The notes: generated by a model from the sequence alone, not told the origin. A stretch of DNA of 64,000 nt from an uncultured Isosphaeraceae bacterium (GCA_945957605.1 CAMFLR010000005.1:1-64000), one strand, 5' to 3'. Positions 26,464 to 35,243 are shown, counted from the stretch's first letter. A program made the numbers and translations.

Positions 26464-28014
26464 TCATGCTCCGCCGTGTTGAGGTTTTGTCGCGCGCCTG
26501 CTCGGTAGCAGGCCGTCCCAACCTTGTTTGCGAGCCCAGAACCACAGTGCAGGTATGGAGATTCCGCAGACAATCGCGAGCCGAACAACCACATCGCCCC
26601 ACATCCCGAACCCAGGATCAACCAGTGACGCCGCCAAGACAATCGTAGCTGCGCATCCGAGAATGGCGATCAGGCGTCCGAGGTGCGCCGCCCATTCGCG
26701 CCATCCTAACAAATGATGATACGCGGCACCTTCTGTTATGAGACACACCGAGGTGAAACCGATCGTCATTCCCCAGGCGACACCCGTATTCCCCGCGCGA
26801 TCCGCTCCGATCATGCCGGCGATCGTTGTGACAGCCAATCCCAGCAGTGTTGCGAAAAAGAGACGATATGGCCGTTCGATCGTGATCAGCATCTGTCGCG
26901 CCGGCCAGGTCAGGCCGATGAGCAGCATACCCGGCAAGAGCGGCCGAAGCGCCGGTAAGCCGGGGGCATATCGAGGTAACAGCGTTCCTAGAAAAACCGG
27001 ACCGGCGAAAAACGCGAAACAGGTGCCGAACGCAAGCAGCGGAGCCTGCGCCTCGGTGGCGCGGATCGCCTGCCGCGCGACTTCGACCGGGTCACGCGTG
27101 CGGCCGAGCGTCGTCTGGAAATAGGTATAGAGGACGGTGATGATTCGCCCGGCGAGATCGAGACTCCAGCTTGTGCCCAGAATCGCGATCGTGTAGAGGC
27201 CCACGGCCTTCTCTCCTTCGGGCACGAGCCAGAGGATGAGCACGCGATCGAGGTTGAGCAAAGCGCCGAAGACGGCGGTATTGGCGAGGATCGGCAGGCC
27301 GAGAATCATCAGGCGGCCGACGGTTGCGCTGTGCCACTCCCATGCAAAGCGATAGGGGTTCGCCGCGTGCAAGTAGGCGATTTTGGCCATGATGATGACA
27401 GCGACGGCAACCAGCACGCCCCACAAACCGGCCAGCCAGACCCCTGCCCCGAACGCGACGATCGAGACGAGCGACTCGACGACATCAACTTTCGCGGTGA
27501 CGGCGAATTCCTGTCGCGCGCGAAGAATGGCAATGAGAAAGCTTTCGTAGCGTTTAAGGATCGCCAGCAGGCCGACGGCGACGAGTCCCCAGGTCCAGTC
27601 GGCGGCGAGTGGATCACCGGTGAGCAGCGGGCGCCGGAGCCAGGCCCAGGTGATCAGGCAGATGGAGTAGATGATGCAGGTGAGCGTGTTGGTCGTGTGC
27701 GCGATATTGGCGATCCGCCGCGCTTCCTCGTCCTTGCCCGCTGCGCGAAGGATCGGGATTTCCTGGACTGCACCGAGACCGACGCCCAGACTCGAACGAT
27801 TGGTGTTATCGAGGTAGAGCCGCAAGCCGGTATAAACGCCGAGCCGTTCGGGGGCGAGACCCCAGCGGAGAATGAACGACGTCGCTGTGCCGAGCACGCG
27901 TTCGACCTGGCCTGCGAGCGAGACGATCAGGCTGTCGCGCACGGCGTCGCGTGCTTCGGATTTCGGTGCGGTTCCCGAGCGCTGGGCGTGGGTCGTTACG
28001 GCCTTTGGATCCAT
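26464..28014 (-). CDS. Polysaccharide flippase (Wzx/MOP superfamily)
   Basis: A 516-aa integral membrane protein with roughly 12-14 hydrophobic segments, matching lipopolysaccharide O-antigen flippases. Features include LIVSLAGQVERVLGTATSFI at the N-terminus and a run of paired helices through to ISIPALWFWAR. Its predicted role is moving lipid-linked glycan across the inner membrane. The ATG at 28014 shares a base with the TAA of the upstream methyltransferase gene (TAATG), which decides the start over 28041. The C-terminal tail is basic. It is 21 bases from the glycosyltransferase gene. Confidence 0.82.
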   Translation of the reverse strand: MDPKAVTTHAQRSGTAPKSEARDAVRDSLIVSLAGQVERVLGTATSFILRWGLAPERLGVYTGLRLYLDNTNRSSLGVGLGAVQEIPILRAAGKDEEARRIANIAHTTNTLTCIIYSICLITWAWLRRPLLTGDPLAADWTWGLVAVGLLAILKRYESFLIAILRARQEFAVTAKVDVVESLVSIVAFGAGVWLAGLWGVLVAVAVIIMAKIAYLHAANPYRFAWEWHSATVGRLMILGLPILANTAVFGALLNLDRVLILWLVPEGEKAVGLYTIAILGTSWSLDLAGRIITVLYTYFQTTLGRTRDPVEVARQAIRATEAQAPLLAFGTCFAFFAGPVFLGTLLPRYAPGLPALRPLLPGMLLIGLTWPARQMLITIERPYRLFFATLLGLAVTTIAGMIGADRAGNTGVAWGMTIGFTSVCLITEGAAYHHLLGWREWAAHLGRLIAILGCAATIVLAASLVDPGFGMWGDVVVRLAIVCGISIPALWFWARKQGWDGLLPSRRATKPQHGGA

Positions 28015-28742
28015 TACCGTGGCCACGGTTCGGCCACGCAAAACTGGGAGATGGCGCGATCGGGGTCATCCGGCACGTCGATCGGCCCGCATTCTTTCAG
28101 GGCAATCCCCTGGTCACGATACCAGGCGGCGGTGTCGTAACCGTAACGGTTGTAGCTGGTGTTCGTATCTTCGTTATGTGCGGTCAGTCGCCGGCTCACC
28201 CGGACCACTTCGCGGCGAATCGCCTCGGCTGCAGCGGGTGCGTTGTGCAAGATGACGGCGGACGTGAGAACGAGGTCGAACGAGTGATCGGCGAATGGAA
28301 GCCGGAGGCCAGACGCGAGTGCGACGGAAATGTCTTCCGAATCACCCAGATGCACGCGACTTTGCGCGAGTTGCGTGGGCGAAAAATCGACGCCGAAAAG
28401 CGGCACGTTCGGCAGAAGCTCGCGCAGGCACGCAAGCTGTTTGCCGTATCCGCAACCGACTTCGAGGATCGACGTGGGTTGATAGCTCGCGATACGCGCG
28501 GCGAGCCAGTGGGCTCGTTTCGTTCGCGCGGGGTGATCTTCCTGTTCGCGGAAGTATTCTGCGCCGCCGCGGAGTGTCCAATATTCGCGAGGGTCGGCGT
28601 AGACGAGTTTGCGTTTCCAACCGGGCCAGCGCGAAAGTGAACGCCGGAGCGCCTTGTGGACCACGTACCTTGCACCACGGACGCGCCAGGCATTCCAGGC
28701 GCGAACCATCATCGGCGCAGCGAGAGCGTGGTTTTGATCCAA
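28014..28742 (-). CDS. Class I SAM-dependent methyltransferase
   Basis: A 242-aa cytoplasmic enzyme. The SAM-binding motif I appears as SILEVGCGYGKQL (about 92-104), followed by LFGVDFSPTQLAQSR and motif IV-like FDLVLTSAVILHN, the pattern of the Methyltransf_11/25 group. A basic N-terminal region precedes it. It is the first gene of the envelope glycan operon and the only one with a free upstream region, so it may methylate a sugar or lipid of that pathway. Starts at 28742 (ATG) or internal Met codons 30-33 bases later are possible. Confidence 0.82.
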   Translation of the reverse strand: MDQNHALAAPMMVRAWNAWRVRGARYVVHKALRRSLSRWPGWKRKLVYADPREYWTLRGGAEYFREQEDHPARTKRAHWLAARIASYQPTSILEVGCGYGKQLACLRELLPNVPLFGVDFSPTQLAQSRVHLGDSEDISVALASGLRLPFADHSFDLVLTSAVILHNAPAAAEAIRREVVRVSRRLTAHNEDTNTSYNRYGYDTAAWYRDQGIALKECGPIDVPDDPDRAISQFCVAEPWPR

Positions 28743-29071
28743 AGGTCGTGGCTCCCCATCCGTGGGTAACAGTTGCGCGGCAGTGTACGACTCGCGCCCA
28801 AGACGGTCAAGCCAGGGAAGTTGGCGGTTGACGGTGCGCCATAAGAAGAAAGGACGATTCTTGTGGTAAGTCTTGTCAGAGAAAAGGCTTAGGAGCCAGA
28901 AATGCGTGCGTTCCGTTTTCTGACCGTGCGACCATGTATTGCTGGCCCGGCGTCAAGAAATGGTGTGATTTGGCGACTTGACGGACGTCACCTATAATTG
29001 AGCCGAGACGGTCGGAACAACAGGAAAATTGGACCACAATACGTTTATGTGAATGAGTTGGAGGGTGGTGT
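28743..29071. other. Intergenic region between divergent genes
   Basis: This 329-base space separates the methyltransferase gene from a divergent gene. It holds the promoter candidate at 28970-28998 and otherwise no gene or repeat that I can support. Confidence 0.5.
28970..28998 (+). promoter_or_regulatory. Candidate sigma-70-type promoter
   Basis: A -35 element TTGGCG (28970-28975) and a perfect -10 element TATAAT (28993-28998) are separated by 17 bases. Transcription would start near 29005, about 67 bases before the DUF2617-like gene. Confidence 0.5.
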
Positions 29072-29635
29072 ATGCCGGGAAGTGGGCCGCGACCGCGAAT
29101 TCCGGAGATGCTGTTTCAGGTTTTTGGTCAAAGTTTGCATCCTGACTGGCTGGCGGTACGCGCCCATCAGCGGATCATTCAGGACGGCTGGGACGCCGAC
29201 GTACGAATTAATGCGAACGGCCACGCGATTCACTGGCGGTATGAGCGCCTGCGGGTGACTGAAGTGCTCGGGCCTGCCCAGCTCGGTTTACCCGATGGCG
29301 GAAACCTGTTCCGCTCTCCGTTGCGGCAAGCGCGGACGACTTCGCTGCAGCTTGGCGACGGGGTTGAGTATCATACGAGCTTTGAAGTCGAGCGCTGCGA
29401 CGTTCAGGTGTTCGACCACCTCTGCACCGAAGCGACGCTTGACGCCAGGCGCGAGGGGTTGTTTACCTCGTTCGCGTCGGCGAATCGACTGGAAACGCCT
29501 GCGATTAGCCTGGTAAGGTTTGAGTCGCGGTCGCAAGGGCTGTCGATCCACACGTTTCACTCGTTCCCGACCGAGCGAGCGATTCTGCGGACGCACTCGC
29601 TATTCGAAGCCCGGCTCGCGCTTCCCGCGCGTTGA
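29072..29635 (+). CDS. Conserved hypothetical protein, possibly DUF2617 family
   Basis: A 187-aa soluble protein. The segment LFQVFGQSLHPDWLAVRAHQ near residue 14-33 recalls the DUF2617 family, which I name from memory and with limited confidence. The rest is rich in beta-like strands and has the C-terminal SLSIHTFHSFP-like pattern LSIHTFHSFPTERAILRTHS. No enzyme activity is known for that family. The ATG at 29072 has GGAGGG upstream, and a good promoter lies about 75 bases further up. A receiver-like gene follows within 30 bases and is probably co-transcribed. Confidence 0.65.
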   Translation: MPGSGPRPRIPEMLFQVFGQSLHPDWLAVRAHQRIIQDGWDADVRINANGHAIHWRYERLRVTEVLGPAQLGLPDGGNLFRSPLRQARTTSLQLGDGVEYHTSFEVERCDVQVFDHLCTEATLDARREGLFTSFASANRLETPAISLVRFESRSQGLSIHTFHSFPTERAILRTHSLFEARLALPAR

Positions 29636-29664
29636 GGATTTTGAGTTTGTTCCCCGATCTCGAG

Positions 29665-30063
29665 ATGGACCGATTCATGTCGAAGCCGAGAGTTGTCAGC
29701 GTCGGGCAGTGTGGCGTCGATCACGGCGCGATCTCGCGGTTCTTGCAGACTGGATTCGGTGCCCAGACGATTGCCGCGGATTCGGCCGAGGAAATGCTCG
29801 ACCTGCTCGATGACGGCGACGTAACGCTGGTACTGGTAAACCGCGTGCTCGACCTCGACGGCACGCGTGGGGTCGATGTGATTCGCACGTTGAAGGCCGA
29901 TCCGCGCGGGGCGAACGTCGCAACGATGCTCGTGAGCAATTTTGCATCGGCGCAGGCCGAGGCAGTGGCCGTTGGTGCGCTACCAGGATTCGGCAAAGCC
30001 GATATTGGGCGTCAGACCGCGTCTCAGGCTCTTGAGCCGATTCTGGGGACGTCTGGTCAATGA
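29665..30063 (+). CDS. Receiver-like protein lacking canonical phosphorylation residues
   Basis: A 132-aa protein with the alternating strand-helix pattern of a response-regulator receiver domain and nothing else. The acidic pair normally at the end of strand 1 is missing (RVVSVGQCGVDHG). The place of the phospho-accepting Asp reads LVLVNRVLDLDG, with Asn59 at the expected strand end, while a Lys in LPGFGKADI may match the conserved Lys. It is therefore likely a pseudo-receiver that works by protein contact. Start codons at 29665 and 29677 are both possible; an overlapping TTG at 29632 is less likely. It ends five bases before a convergent gene. Confidence 0.65.
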   Translation: MDRFMSKPRVVSVGQCGVDHGAISRFLQTGFGAQTIAADSAEEMLDLLDDGDVTLVLVNRVLDLDGTRGVDVIRTLKADPRGANVATMLVSNFASAQAEAVAVGALPGFGKADIGRQTASQALEPILGTSGQ

Positions 30064-30067
30064 TTGA

Positions 30068-31111
30068 TCAAGCGAAGAGATCGTCAATCGCTTGAATTTT
30101 GCCAGATTTTGCGTGAGCGAGGAAGTCTGCGAACGGTCGAATGATCGTTGTCGAGCTGTCCCCTTTTACGCGTTCGGGATGATTGATCTCGCGTGTGGAA
30201 GTGCGGATGATTTGCGCATTTCGCGCCCAGGGGAGCCGTTCGAGATTCTGAATGTAGTTCGCGAACTTGCCAGCGCGGAGCAAGAAAAACTCGACGTCTG
30301 AGATGTAGAAGAGGCCGATTTCTTGCCGCGATTTTCGCAGGAAATCGGCCAGTTTTGTGAGGCATGGGCCGTTTGCGAAGTCGCCGATCAGGGGCAAGAT
30401 AGCGTCGTGACGATGGGTATTTCGCACGACCTGGTAGAGTCGCTCATCGGCCAGAAAGTGTGCGGATTTGTTGTCGCGCGATGGCGTGGCGATCATCTTG
30501 CCGAACGTGGGATACATTGTGAGCGCCAGGAAGCGGGCATTCATGCCAGGGCCGGCGAGGCGAGCGTGAATTGTCTGAAGTGTGGGCCAGTCGGCGTCGC
30601 TCAGGATGCTGAGAGGTCGCAGAAATTCTGTGATGCGTCGCGAGGCGACTTCGAGTTGCGTGCGGTCGAATTCGACTTTGGTGAAGGCGGTTACGAGTCC
30701 TTCGGCGCTCGCGTCGTTTGCGACTTGTGGCTTTCTTGCTGTTAAAAGCGAGAGGTATTCGACGCGATTCTCGCTCAACGTGAATAGAGCTTTGTGCAGC
30801 AGGTGTAAGAGCTGGTTGCGCTTGCGGTAGTCAACGATTACCGCAAGCGACGGCCTTGCGTGCGCGATGAAGGTGAAGTTCTGGTCGGGACCGACACCGA
30901 GATAGGCCGTGTTCGGTGGAACTGTGCGCGCGATCTCTGATGTGACGCGCGGGTAGGAATCTTCGTTGCTGACGAAGTTATCGGCGGCGGGCCCGGTTTC
31001 GCGATCTGAGAGTTCGGCAAGAATTGCGCCGTATTTTGAAGGCGACGGCGCTTGTAAGAAGAGCGAGCTTGCCCCAACGAGTAGGTTGCGTCGGGAGAGT
31101 GGGTTACTCAT
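30068..31111 (-). CDS. Exported hypothetical protein resembling LIC_10091-type methyltransferase-fold proteins
   Basis: A 347-aa protein. The N-terminus (SRRNLLVGASSLFLQAPSP) looks like a short Tat or Sec signal. The block FVSNEDSYPRVTSEIA followed by AYLGVGPDQNFTFIAHARP and LHLLHKALFTLSENRVEYLS matches, as I recall it, a conserved family related to Leptospira LIC_10091 with a methyltransferase-like fold. The later FYISDVEFFLLRAGKF stretch also fits. Its function is unknown. It overlaps the preceding small gene by eight bases (31104-31111), so the two are coupled. Confidence 0.7.
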   Translation of the reverse strand: MSNPLSRRNLLVGASSLFLQAPSPSKYGAILAELSDRETGPAADNFVSNEDSYPRVTSEIARTVPPNTAYLGVGPDQNFTFIAHARPSLAVIVDYRKRNQLLHLLHKALFTLSENRVEYLSLLTARKPQVANDASAEGLVTAFTKVEFDRTQLEVASRRITEFLRPLSILSDADWPTLQTIHARLAGPGMNARFLALTMYPTFGKMIATPSRDNKSAHFLADERLYQVVRNTHRHDAILPLIGDFANGPCLTKLADFLRKSRQEIGLFYISDVEFFLLRAGKFANYIQNLERLPWARNAQIIRTSTREINHPERVKGDSSTTIIRPFADFLAHAKSGKIQAIDDLFA

Positions 31112-31412
31112 TGACGCGGGCGTGCTGCACTTCGTTTTCGCGGAGCCAGAGGACGAACGATTCCTGTTCTTCTGAGAGTTCGACCTCGGTCATGTTCGCG
31201 GTGTCGAGTGGCGAGACGAGATAGAACACGCCTTCATCGGCCCATTTGATCACATCTTCGCGTTTGAACCAGAATTCGTGATCGGCCAGGTGCGGAGTAC
31301 CAGGGGCGTCCTTGGCGGCGGTGAAGTAGACGAGTTGCGATCGCAGGCGCGGGGAGATCACATAAGGCGAGAGGCCGGGCCGGTCGAGAGCGACGATGGT
31401 GATTTGCGACAT
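31104..31412 (-). CDS. Small hypothetical protein, 102 aa
   Basis: I recognise no family. The protein is soluble, starts MSQITIVALDRPGLSPYVIS and ends in an acidic EVELSEEQESFVLWLREN segment. A much longer frame to 31814 runs antisense through pdxH and is not credible; the ATG at 31412 with an upstream AGG gives a compact protein with sensible composition. It overlaps the following gene by eight bases. The gene is divergent from pdxH, from which it is separated by about 190 bases. Confidence 0.65.
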   Translation of the reverse strand: MSQITIVALDRPGLSPYVISPRLRSQLVYFTAAKDAPGTPHLADHEFWFKREDVIKWADEGVFYLVSPLDTANMTEVELSEEQESFVLWLRENEVQHARVNE

Positions 31413-31604
31413 GGCCCAACCTGGATTTTCGAGTGCGAGGGCGACAAAGCGTGAAACGGAAAGCCGCTTTGCCTTTCGCTTCAAGCATAGCGTCGTTTGG
31501 GACTCTATCCAAGACGAACGGGCACTCCGAATTGGGGCATTTTTGTTAGAATCGGAATCCAAGAATGGTCCGAAGAAAACGCCGCGGCGGGAAGGCAGTG
31601 ATTC

Positions 31605-32240
31605 ATGTCGACGGAAAAGATGCGGGTTGAGTACGGCAAGGGTGAATTGCTCGAAACGAACGTCGCCGCCGATCCGATTGAACAGTTCAGCATGTGGTTT
31701 CAGGCCGCGAAGGATGCGAACGTCGCCGAGCCGAACGCGATGACGCTCGCCACAGCCAATGCCGACGGATGTCCCGACGCCCGCATCGTGCTGCTCAAAA
31801 GTTTTGACGCACACGGATTTTGTTTCTTTACGAACACGCTCAGCCGCAAAGGGCGCGAGTTGAAGGAGAATCCTCGTGCGGCGCTCGTTTTTTGGTGGCC
31901 TGGGTTGGAACGTCAGGTGCGCGTTGAGGGGGATGTCGAACGGGTGAGCGATGCGGAGGCCGACGCTTATTTTTCGATGCGTCCGCCCGGAGCGAGGCTA
32001 GGAGCGGCGGCGTCGCAACAGAGTGAAGTTGTTCCCGATCGCGCGACGCTTGAAGGTGCACTTCACGCGTTAGAAGCGGAGTATCCCGATGGCAGCGTGC
32101 CGCGACCGCCGCACTGGGGCGGGTATCGCGTGATTCCCACTGCGATTGAATTCTGGCAAGGGCGGCCGAGTCGGTTGCACGACCGGCTTCGCTATCGTCG
32201 GGTGGAAAGTTCTTGGATTCTCGAACGGCTCTCCCCATAA
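31605..32240 (+). CDS. pdxH: Pyridoxamine 5'-phosphate oxidase
   Basis: A 211-aa FMN-dependent enzyme that oxidises pyridoxamine or pyridoxine 5'-phosphate to pyridoxal 5'-phosphate, the last step of vitamin B6 synthesis and salvage. Family features: NAMTLATANADGCPDARIVL (about 44-63), the FMN-binding SRKGRELKENPRAALVFWW, QVRVEGDVERVSDAEAD, SQQSEVV, the PPHWGGYRV block and the invariant C-terminal RLSP. Its length is usual for the family. It has its own space upstream (193 bases to the divergent gene), so it is probably transcribed from its own promoter. Confidence 0.97.
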   Translation: MSTEKMRVEYGKGELLETNVAADPIEQFSMWFQAAKDANVAEPNAMTLATANADGCPDARIVLLKSFDAHGFCFFTNTLSRKGRELKENPRAALVFWWPGLERQVRVEGDVERVSDAEADAYFSMRPPGARLGAAASQQSEVVPDRATLEGALHALEAEYPDGSVPRPPHWGGYRVIPTAIEFWQGRPSRLHDRLRYRRVESSWILERLSP

Positions 32241-32314
32241 TTCCGGCTGATCTCTGCTGGAATTCCCGCCGTTGGTTCATCCTGCCTTCGACTCCGCCTC
32301 GGGAGATGCCGCTC

Positions 32315-33724
32315 ATGCCGCGACCGATCTTCGGACTCGTTTTTCTCGCCGCGTCAGTTTCGTTCGGCGCGTGTACTGCCGCGGAATTCAAGATCGGCGT
32401 GGCGATCGAAGATATCACTCCGCCCATTGGGATGCGTGTGGGCGGAAACTATGTGTCGCCGGTCTCGAAGGGGGTTCATGATCCCCTGCTCGCCAAGGCG
32501 ATCGTTTTCCAGCAAGGAGAAACTCGCGCGGCGATCGTCGTTTGCGACCTGACCGGCGTGTCGCTTGATATTTCAAACCAGGCGCGTGAAGCGGCGTCGA
32601 AGGCGACGGGAATTCCGGTCGCGAATATCATCGTCTCGGCGACTCACACGCACGGAGCGCCGCAGTACACGGGGCCGATTCGTGACCTGGAACACGCCAA
32701 GGAAATTGCGGCGCATGGGCGCGATTCGGGCGAGCCGATCGATTACACCGCGCATGTGGCCGAGCGTTGCGCCAAGGCGATCGAGCGGGCGAATGCCGAT
32801 GCCAAACCGGCGCGGCTCGACGCGGGAATTGCCGACCAGCCAGGGCTGGCGTTCAATCGTCGCTTTCACATGAAAAACGGTTTCGTTCGATTCAATCCAG
32901 GGAAGAAGAACCCGGAAATTGTGAAAGTCGCCGGACCGGTTGATACAGCGCTGCCGATCTTGCTGGTGCGCGATCCCGAGGGCAAGCCGCGGGCTTCGTT
33001 CGTGTCGTTCGCGATGCACGTCGCGACGTATGGCGGACTCGATTGGGGCGCAGATTTCCCCGCACATCTGCAAACCGGACTGCGCGAAAAGCTGGGGCCG
33101 GATTTCGTGTCGATTTTTGGCGAAGGGACGGCAGGTGACATCAATCATATTGATGTCTCGAACGACGCGCCTCAACTGAGCACAGTCGAGCCCCAGCGCA
33201 TCGGAGGAGCGATCACCGAAACGATGTTGAAGGCGATTCCGACGCTAAAGCCGGTCGAGAACCCAACGCTGGCGGCGCGGTCGGCGAAAGTGAATCTACC
33301 GATCGCCAAGGTGACTGAAGAACAAATCGCCCGGGCGACGGATGTCTACCTGCGAAAGGTTTCGGCGACGCCTGACTTTTATCTCCTGGTCGAGTCGAGC
33401 CGTGCGCTTCAGGCTCGCGACCGCCGCAAGCGGTTCGGCGATTTTGAGCCGGCCGAGGTTCAGGCGATTCGCCTCGGCAACGATACGGCGATTGTCTCGC
33501 TGCCTCATGAGGTGTTCGTCGAGTTGGGGATGAGCATCAAACAGGCTTCGCCGTTCAAGAACACGATCGTGCTGTCGCTGGCGGAAGATGGCGGCTTTTA
33601 CGTGCCGACGCGCAAGGCGTTTGCCGAGGGGAGCTACGAGGTGACCACCTGCCCGCTCGAACCCGGGTGCGGCGAGGCGCTCGTGGCGACTGCGGTGAAG
33701 TTGCTGAATGGCTTGCGTCCTTGA
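32315..33724 (+). CDS. Exported neutral/alkaline ceramidase-like protein
   Basis: A 469-aa protein with a signal peptide (residues 1-20) and a domain like the N-terminal part of neutral/alkaline non-lysosomal ceramidase. FKIGVAIEDITPPIGMRVGG (about 22-41), VANIIVSATHTHGAPQYTGP (about 105-124) with the zinc-ligand HTH, and FAMHVATYGG plus GEGTAGDINHID fit the family. The Ig-like C-terminal domain of true ceramidases is absent; planctomycete genomes hold many such shortened versions with unknown substrates. The ATG at 32315 has GGGAG nine bases upstream; the frame is open further to 32213 inside pdxH, which I reject. Confidence 0.85.
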   Translation: MPRPIFGLVFLAASVSFGACTAAEFKIGVAIEDITPPIGMRVGGNYVSPVSKGVHDPLLAKAIVFQQGETRAAIVVCDLTGVSLDISNQAREAASKATGIPVANIIVSATHTHGAPQYTGPIRDLEHAKEIAAHGRDSGEPIDYTAHVAERCAKAIERANADAKPARLDAGIADQPGLAFNRRFHMKNGFVRFNPGKKNPEIVKVAGPVDTALPILLVRDPEGKPRASFVSFAMHVATYGGLDWGADFPAHLQTGLREKLGPDFVSIFGEGTAGDINHIDVSNDAPQLSTVEPQRIGGAITETMLKAIPTLKPVENPTLAARSAKVNLPIAKVTEEQIARATDVYLRKVSATPDFYLLVESSRALQARDRRKRFGDFEPAEVQAIRLGNDTAIVSLPHEVFVELGMSIKQASPFKNTIVLSLAEDGGFYVPTRKAFAEGSYEVTTCPLEPGCGEALVATAVKLLNGLRP

Positions 33725-33817
33725 GCTGGTCTCCACGAGACGCTCGACATTTGGGACCGGCATTTGCATGATTAAGGCGTGGTTTCAAGGTCGTTTTGCG
33801 CCTGGGGATTTCTCGCG

Positions 33818-34369
33818 ATGACGTCGCTCAAAGGCCATTTGCTGGTCGCATCGCCGGGCTTACTCGACCCGAATTTTTCGCGCACGATTCTGCTGATCTT
33901 TGAGCATAATAATCAGGGAGCGGCGGGGGTGATCGTCAATCGTCCTACCGCCGCCACGATTACCGATATTTCGGAACAGGTTTTTTCGGAGCAGTTCGAC
34001 TGGGACAAGCCGCTGAATCTGGGTGGTCCCGTGCTGGGGCCGCTCCTGGTGCTGCACGAGTCGGAAAGCCTGTCCGATCAGGAAGTGATAAGCGGGCTTT
34101 TCAGCACGATTGACGCAACCAAGGTGCAAGTGCTATTGCGGCAGCGTGTTGAGCCTTCGCTGGTGATCGCGAACTATGCGGGATGGGGCCCTGGTCAGCT
34201 CGAGGCTGAGATCAAGGAAGGGGCGTGGTTGCTCACCCCTGCGACGATCGACAGCGTGTTTCACTCGCAGGATGAAAGCTGGGGGGCGACGATCAAGGAT
34301 ATCGAGGCCAAGCAGATTCCGAAGATTCTGGGAATTCGCGAGGTGCCCGAAAACCCATCGCTGAATTAA
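33818..34369 (+). CDS. YqgE/AlgH family protein (UPF0301)
   Basis: A 183-aa soluble protein of the YqgE/AlgH family. It starts MTSLKGHLLVASPGLLDPNF and contains AAGVIVNRPT, the LGGPV block and GYAGWGPGQLEAEIKEGAWL (the first residue is Asn in the actual NYAGWGPGQLEAE), all diagnostic. AlgH has been linked to alginate regulation in Pseudomonas, but the biochemical role is unknown. The ATG at 33818 matches the family N-terminus exactly, so the upstream in-frame codon at 33779 is not used. A family A repeat follows immediately downstream, where a terminator could be expected. Confidence 0.95.
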   Translation: MTSLKGHLLVASPGLLDPNFSRTILLIFEHNNQGAAGVIVNRPTAATITDISEQVFSEQFDWDKPLNLGGPVLGPLLVLHESESLSDQEVISGLFSTIDATKVQVLLRQRVEPSLVIANYAGWGPGQLEAEIKEGAWLLTPATIDSVFHSQDESWGATIKDIEAKQIPKILGIREVPENPSLN

Positions 34370-34392
34370 TGCTTTGCGCAGCGAGAGAACTT

Positions 34393-34467
34393 GGGTGCCA
34401 CTGGCTTTGCCAGTGCTCCTTTTTGTGCAGATGAAAAGGAAGATCACTGGCAAAGCCAGTGGCACCC
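34393..34467. repeat. Dispersed inverted repeat family A, copy 4
   Basis: A 75-base element, the most regular in the window: arms CTGGC-TTT-GCCAG and CTGGC-AAA-GCCAG, and a centre in which TCCTTTT pairs with AAAAGGA. It lies between yqgE and the AlkD-type gene, both on the plus strand. Confidence 0.9.
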
Positions 34468-34517
34468 AATCGAAAAATCTCGCTGTGAACGTGCACTAGA
34501 AACGTGAGCCGCGCTTC

Positions 34518-35228
34518 ATGAACGCTGCCGAAATCCAGCGGGAGTTTCGACGCCACGGCGATTCTGCGGCTGCGGCGCACGCCCAGGGGTTCTTCAAAAC
34601 CGGCCCTGGCCAATATGCTGAAGGTGACGTGTTTCTAGGGATTCGCGTCCCCGTGATACGCACGTTCGTGAAGACGCATCGCACGCTCGGGCTCGAAGAA
34701 GTTAAGGAGCTTGTGCGGTCGACGTATCATGAAGAGCGGATGCTGGGCCTTTTGATTCTCGCCGAGCAGTATCCCAAGGCGGAAGCGAAGTCGCGCGAGT
34801 TGATTTACAAGTTCTATTTGAATCATACGGATCATATTAATAACTGGGATCTGGTCGATTGCTCGGCGGGGAAGGTTGTTGGTGCGCATCTGTTCGAGCG
34901 CAAGCGAGACCCACTCGACAAATTAGTGCGGTCCACAAGCCTTTGGGAGCGGCGGATTGCAATTGTGGCGACGTCGTACTTCATCATGCGGCATCAGTTT
35001 GATGACACATTGCGACTGTCGGAGCGTTTGCTTCCTGACAAGCACGACCTGATTCACAAAGCCGTCGGTTGGATGCTTCGCGAGGTTGGTAAACGCGACG
35101 AGGCGGTGCTCGAAGGGTTTTTGCGTGAGCATCATGCGGCGATGCCTCGCACGGCCTTGCGGTATGCGATCGAACGCATGCCGGAAGCGAAGCGCAAGAG
35201 TTATCTTCACGGTACGTTCGAGTCTTGA
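34518..35228 (+). CDS. DNA alkylation repair protein, AlkD type
   Basis: A 236-aa HEAT-like helical protein of the AlkD family, DNA glycosylases that remove bulky or positively charged alkylated bases without flipping them. NNWDLVDCSA supplies the conserved Trp and catalytic Asp, WERRIAIVATSYF the conserved Arg, and VGWMLREVGKRD the second Trp of the base-contacting cleft. VFLGIRVPVIRTF and YHEERMLGLLIL are usual in the N-terminal half. The length matches the family. The next gene begins 15 bases downstream. Confidence 0.92.
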   Translation: MNAAEIQREFRRHGDSAAAAHAQGFFKTGPGQYAEGDVFLGIRVPVIRTFVKTHRTLGLEEVKELVRSTYHEERMLGLLILAEQYPKAEAKSRELIYKFYLNHTDHINNWDLVDCSAGKVVGAHLFERKRDPLDKLVRSTSLWERRIAIVATSYFIMRHQFDDTLRLSERLLPDKHDLIHKAVGWMLREVGKRDEAVLEGFLREHHAAMPRTALRYAIERMPEAKRKSYLHGTFES

Positions 35229-35243
35229 ACGCGAGTTTTTCCA

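Noticed and set aside
28978..28998. TTGACG paired with TATAAT as a promoter
   Set aside because: The spacing is only nine bases; the TTGGCG at 28970-28975 gives the right 17-base spacing instead.
31413..31814. Long frame upstream of the 102-aa protein
   Set aside because: It lies antisense to pdxH, a well-supported gene, and has no family pattern.
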